This document shows positions 6,176-6,255 of a stretch of DNA of 6,255 bases, piece by piece. The stretch is from NCBI GenBank assembly GCA_001818705.1, contig MHJM01000014.1, positions 6,567 through 12,821 on the forward strand. The letters are read 5' to 3'. The notes beneath the pieces were generated by a model. That model ran no database searches. It worked only from the letters and a program-made list of their open reading frames with translations, and was not told where the DNA came from. Positions within the stretch are counted from its first letter, which is position 1; the number at the start of each line of letters is the position of its first letter. Both the position numbers and the translations under genes were made by a program. The DNA is from Candidatus Harrisonbacteria bacterium RIFCSPLOWO2_02_FULL_45_10c. GTDB lineage: Bacteria > Patescibacteriota > Minisyncoccia > UBA6257 > 02-FULL-45-10c.

Positions 6176-6255
6176 TTATACCTTGCAGACAAGCGGCAAA
6201 AAATAAATCAGCATCGCCGTCACGAATACCAACACGAAAAGAAAAAAAGCTTTGT
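6176..6255 (-). CDS. C-terminal end of an unidentified hydrophobic peptide (cut by window edge)
   Basis: One minus-strand frame is open from the window edge to a TAA at 6176-6178. It encodes about 25 visible residues, nearly all hydrophobic (FFLFVLVFVTAMLIYFLP followed by LVCKV), which would form one transmembrane segment at the very C-terminus. The stop lies six bases before the frr start, operon-like spacing. The tail does not resemble UMP kinase (PyrH) or elongation factor Ts, which often precede frr. With so little sequence the family cannot be named and a chance open frame is possible; the two other minus frames here are shorter or less protein-like. Confidence 0.4.
   Translation of the reverse strand, partial: KAFFLFVLVFVTAMLIYFLPLVCKV

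Noticed and set aside
1..6255. Possible alternative genetic code (UGA as Gly or Trp, as in some Patescibacteria)
   Set aside because: All genes give full-length products with standard stops, and tryptophan is encoded by TGG; no in-frame UGA is needed.

Overview
All recognisable genes in this window lie on the minus strand, so the biological order runs from the high-coordinate end to the low one: the tail of an unidentified membrane peptide (6176 to the edge), ribosome recycling factor frr (5624-6169), a site-2-type M50 membrane metalloprotease (4445-5524), a second M50 protease of RseP type (3359-4405), a short prolyl-tRNA synthetase proS (2019-3266), the actin-like shape protein mreB (971-2008), and the N-terminal 311 residues of a class B penicillin-binding protein of the PBP2/MrdA type (1-933, running off the edge). 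The standard genetic code gives full-length products with no in-frame UGA. No gene-free stretch exceeds 300 bases. The longest gaps are the roughly 99 nt between frr and the first protease and the roughly 92 nt between rseP and proS. No tRNA, rRNA, CRISPR, insertion sequence or long repeat was seen.

The window looks like a core chromosomal segment of a bacterium with a streamlined genome, most likely Patescibacteria/CPR of Parcubacteria type. This is inferred from the ProRS without the INS editing domain, the compact gene order, the general sequence flavour of RRF and RseP, and the scarcity of Shine-Dalgarno motifs. It cannot be proven without a search. The order frr ... rseP, proS recalls the widespread frr-uppS-cdsA-dxr-rseP-(ispG)-proS cluster, but here the lipid and isoprenoid genes are absent and a second M50 protease stands in their place.

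Region by region: frr and protease A share a direction with a 99-nt gap, and protease A has the only strong Shine-Dalgarno sequence (AGGAG). A clean rho-independent terminator (4414-4436) separates proteases A and B. A perfect TATAAT overlaps the first ATG of protease B just after it. A weaker, structurally ambiguous terminator region (3314-3351) follows rseP, and an AT-rich promoter-like stretch precedes proS. proS, mreB and the PBP2 gene then follow at 10-nt and 37-nt spacing and look like one operon.

Functionally the genes cover ribosome recycling and tRNA charging (frr, proS), intramembrane proteolysis (two M50 proteases), and elongation of the cell wall (MreB filament plus PBP2 transpeptidase). 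mreC and mreD, which usually sit between mreB and the PBP2 gene, are not here. I see no clearly new biological system. The points worth a second look are the tandem proteases, the rearranged clusters, the possible leaderless starts and a putative zinc knuckle in ProRS.
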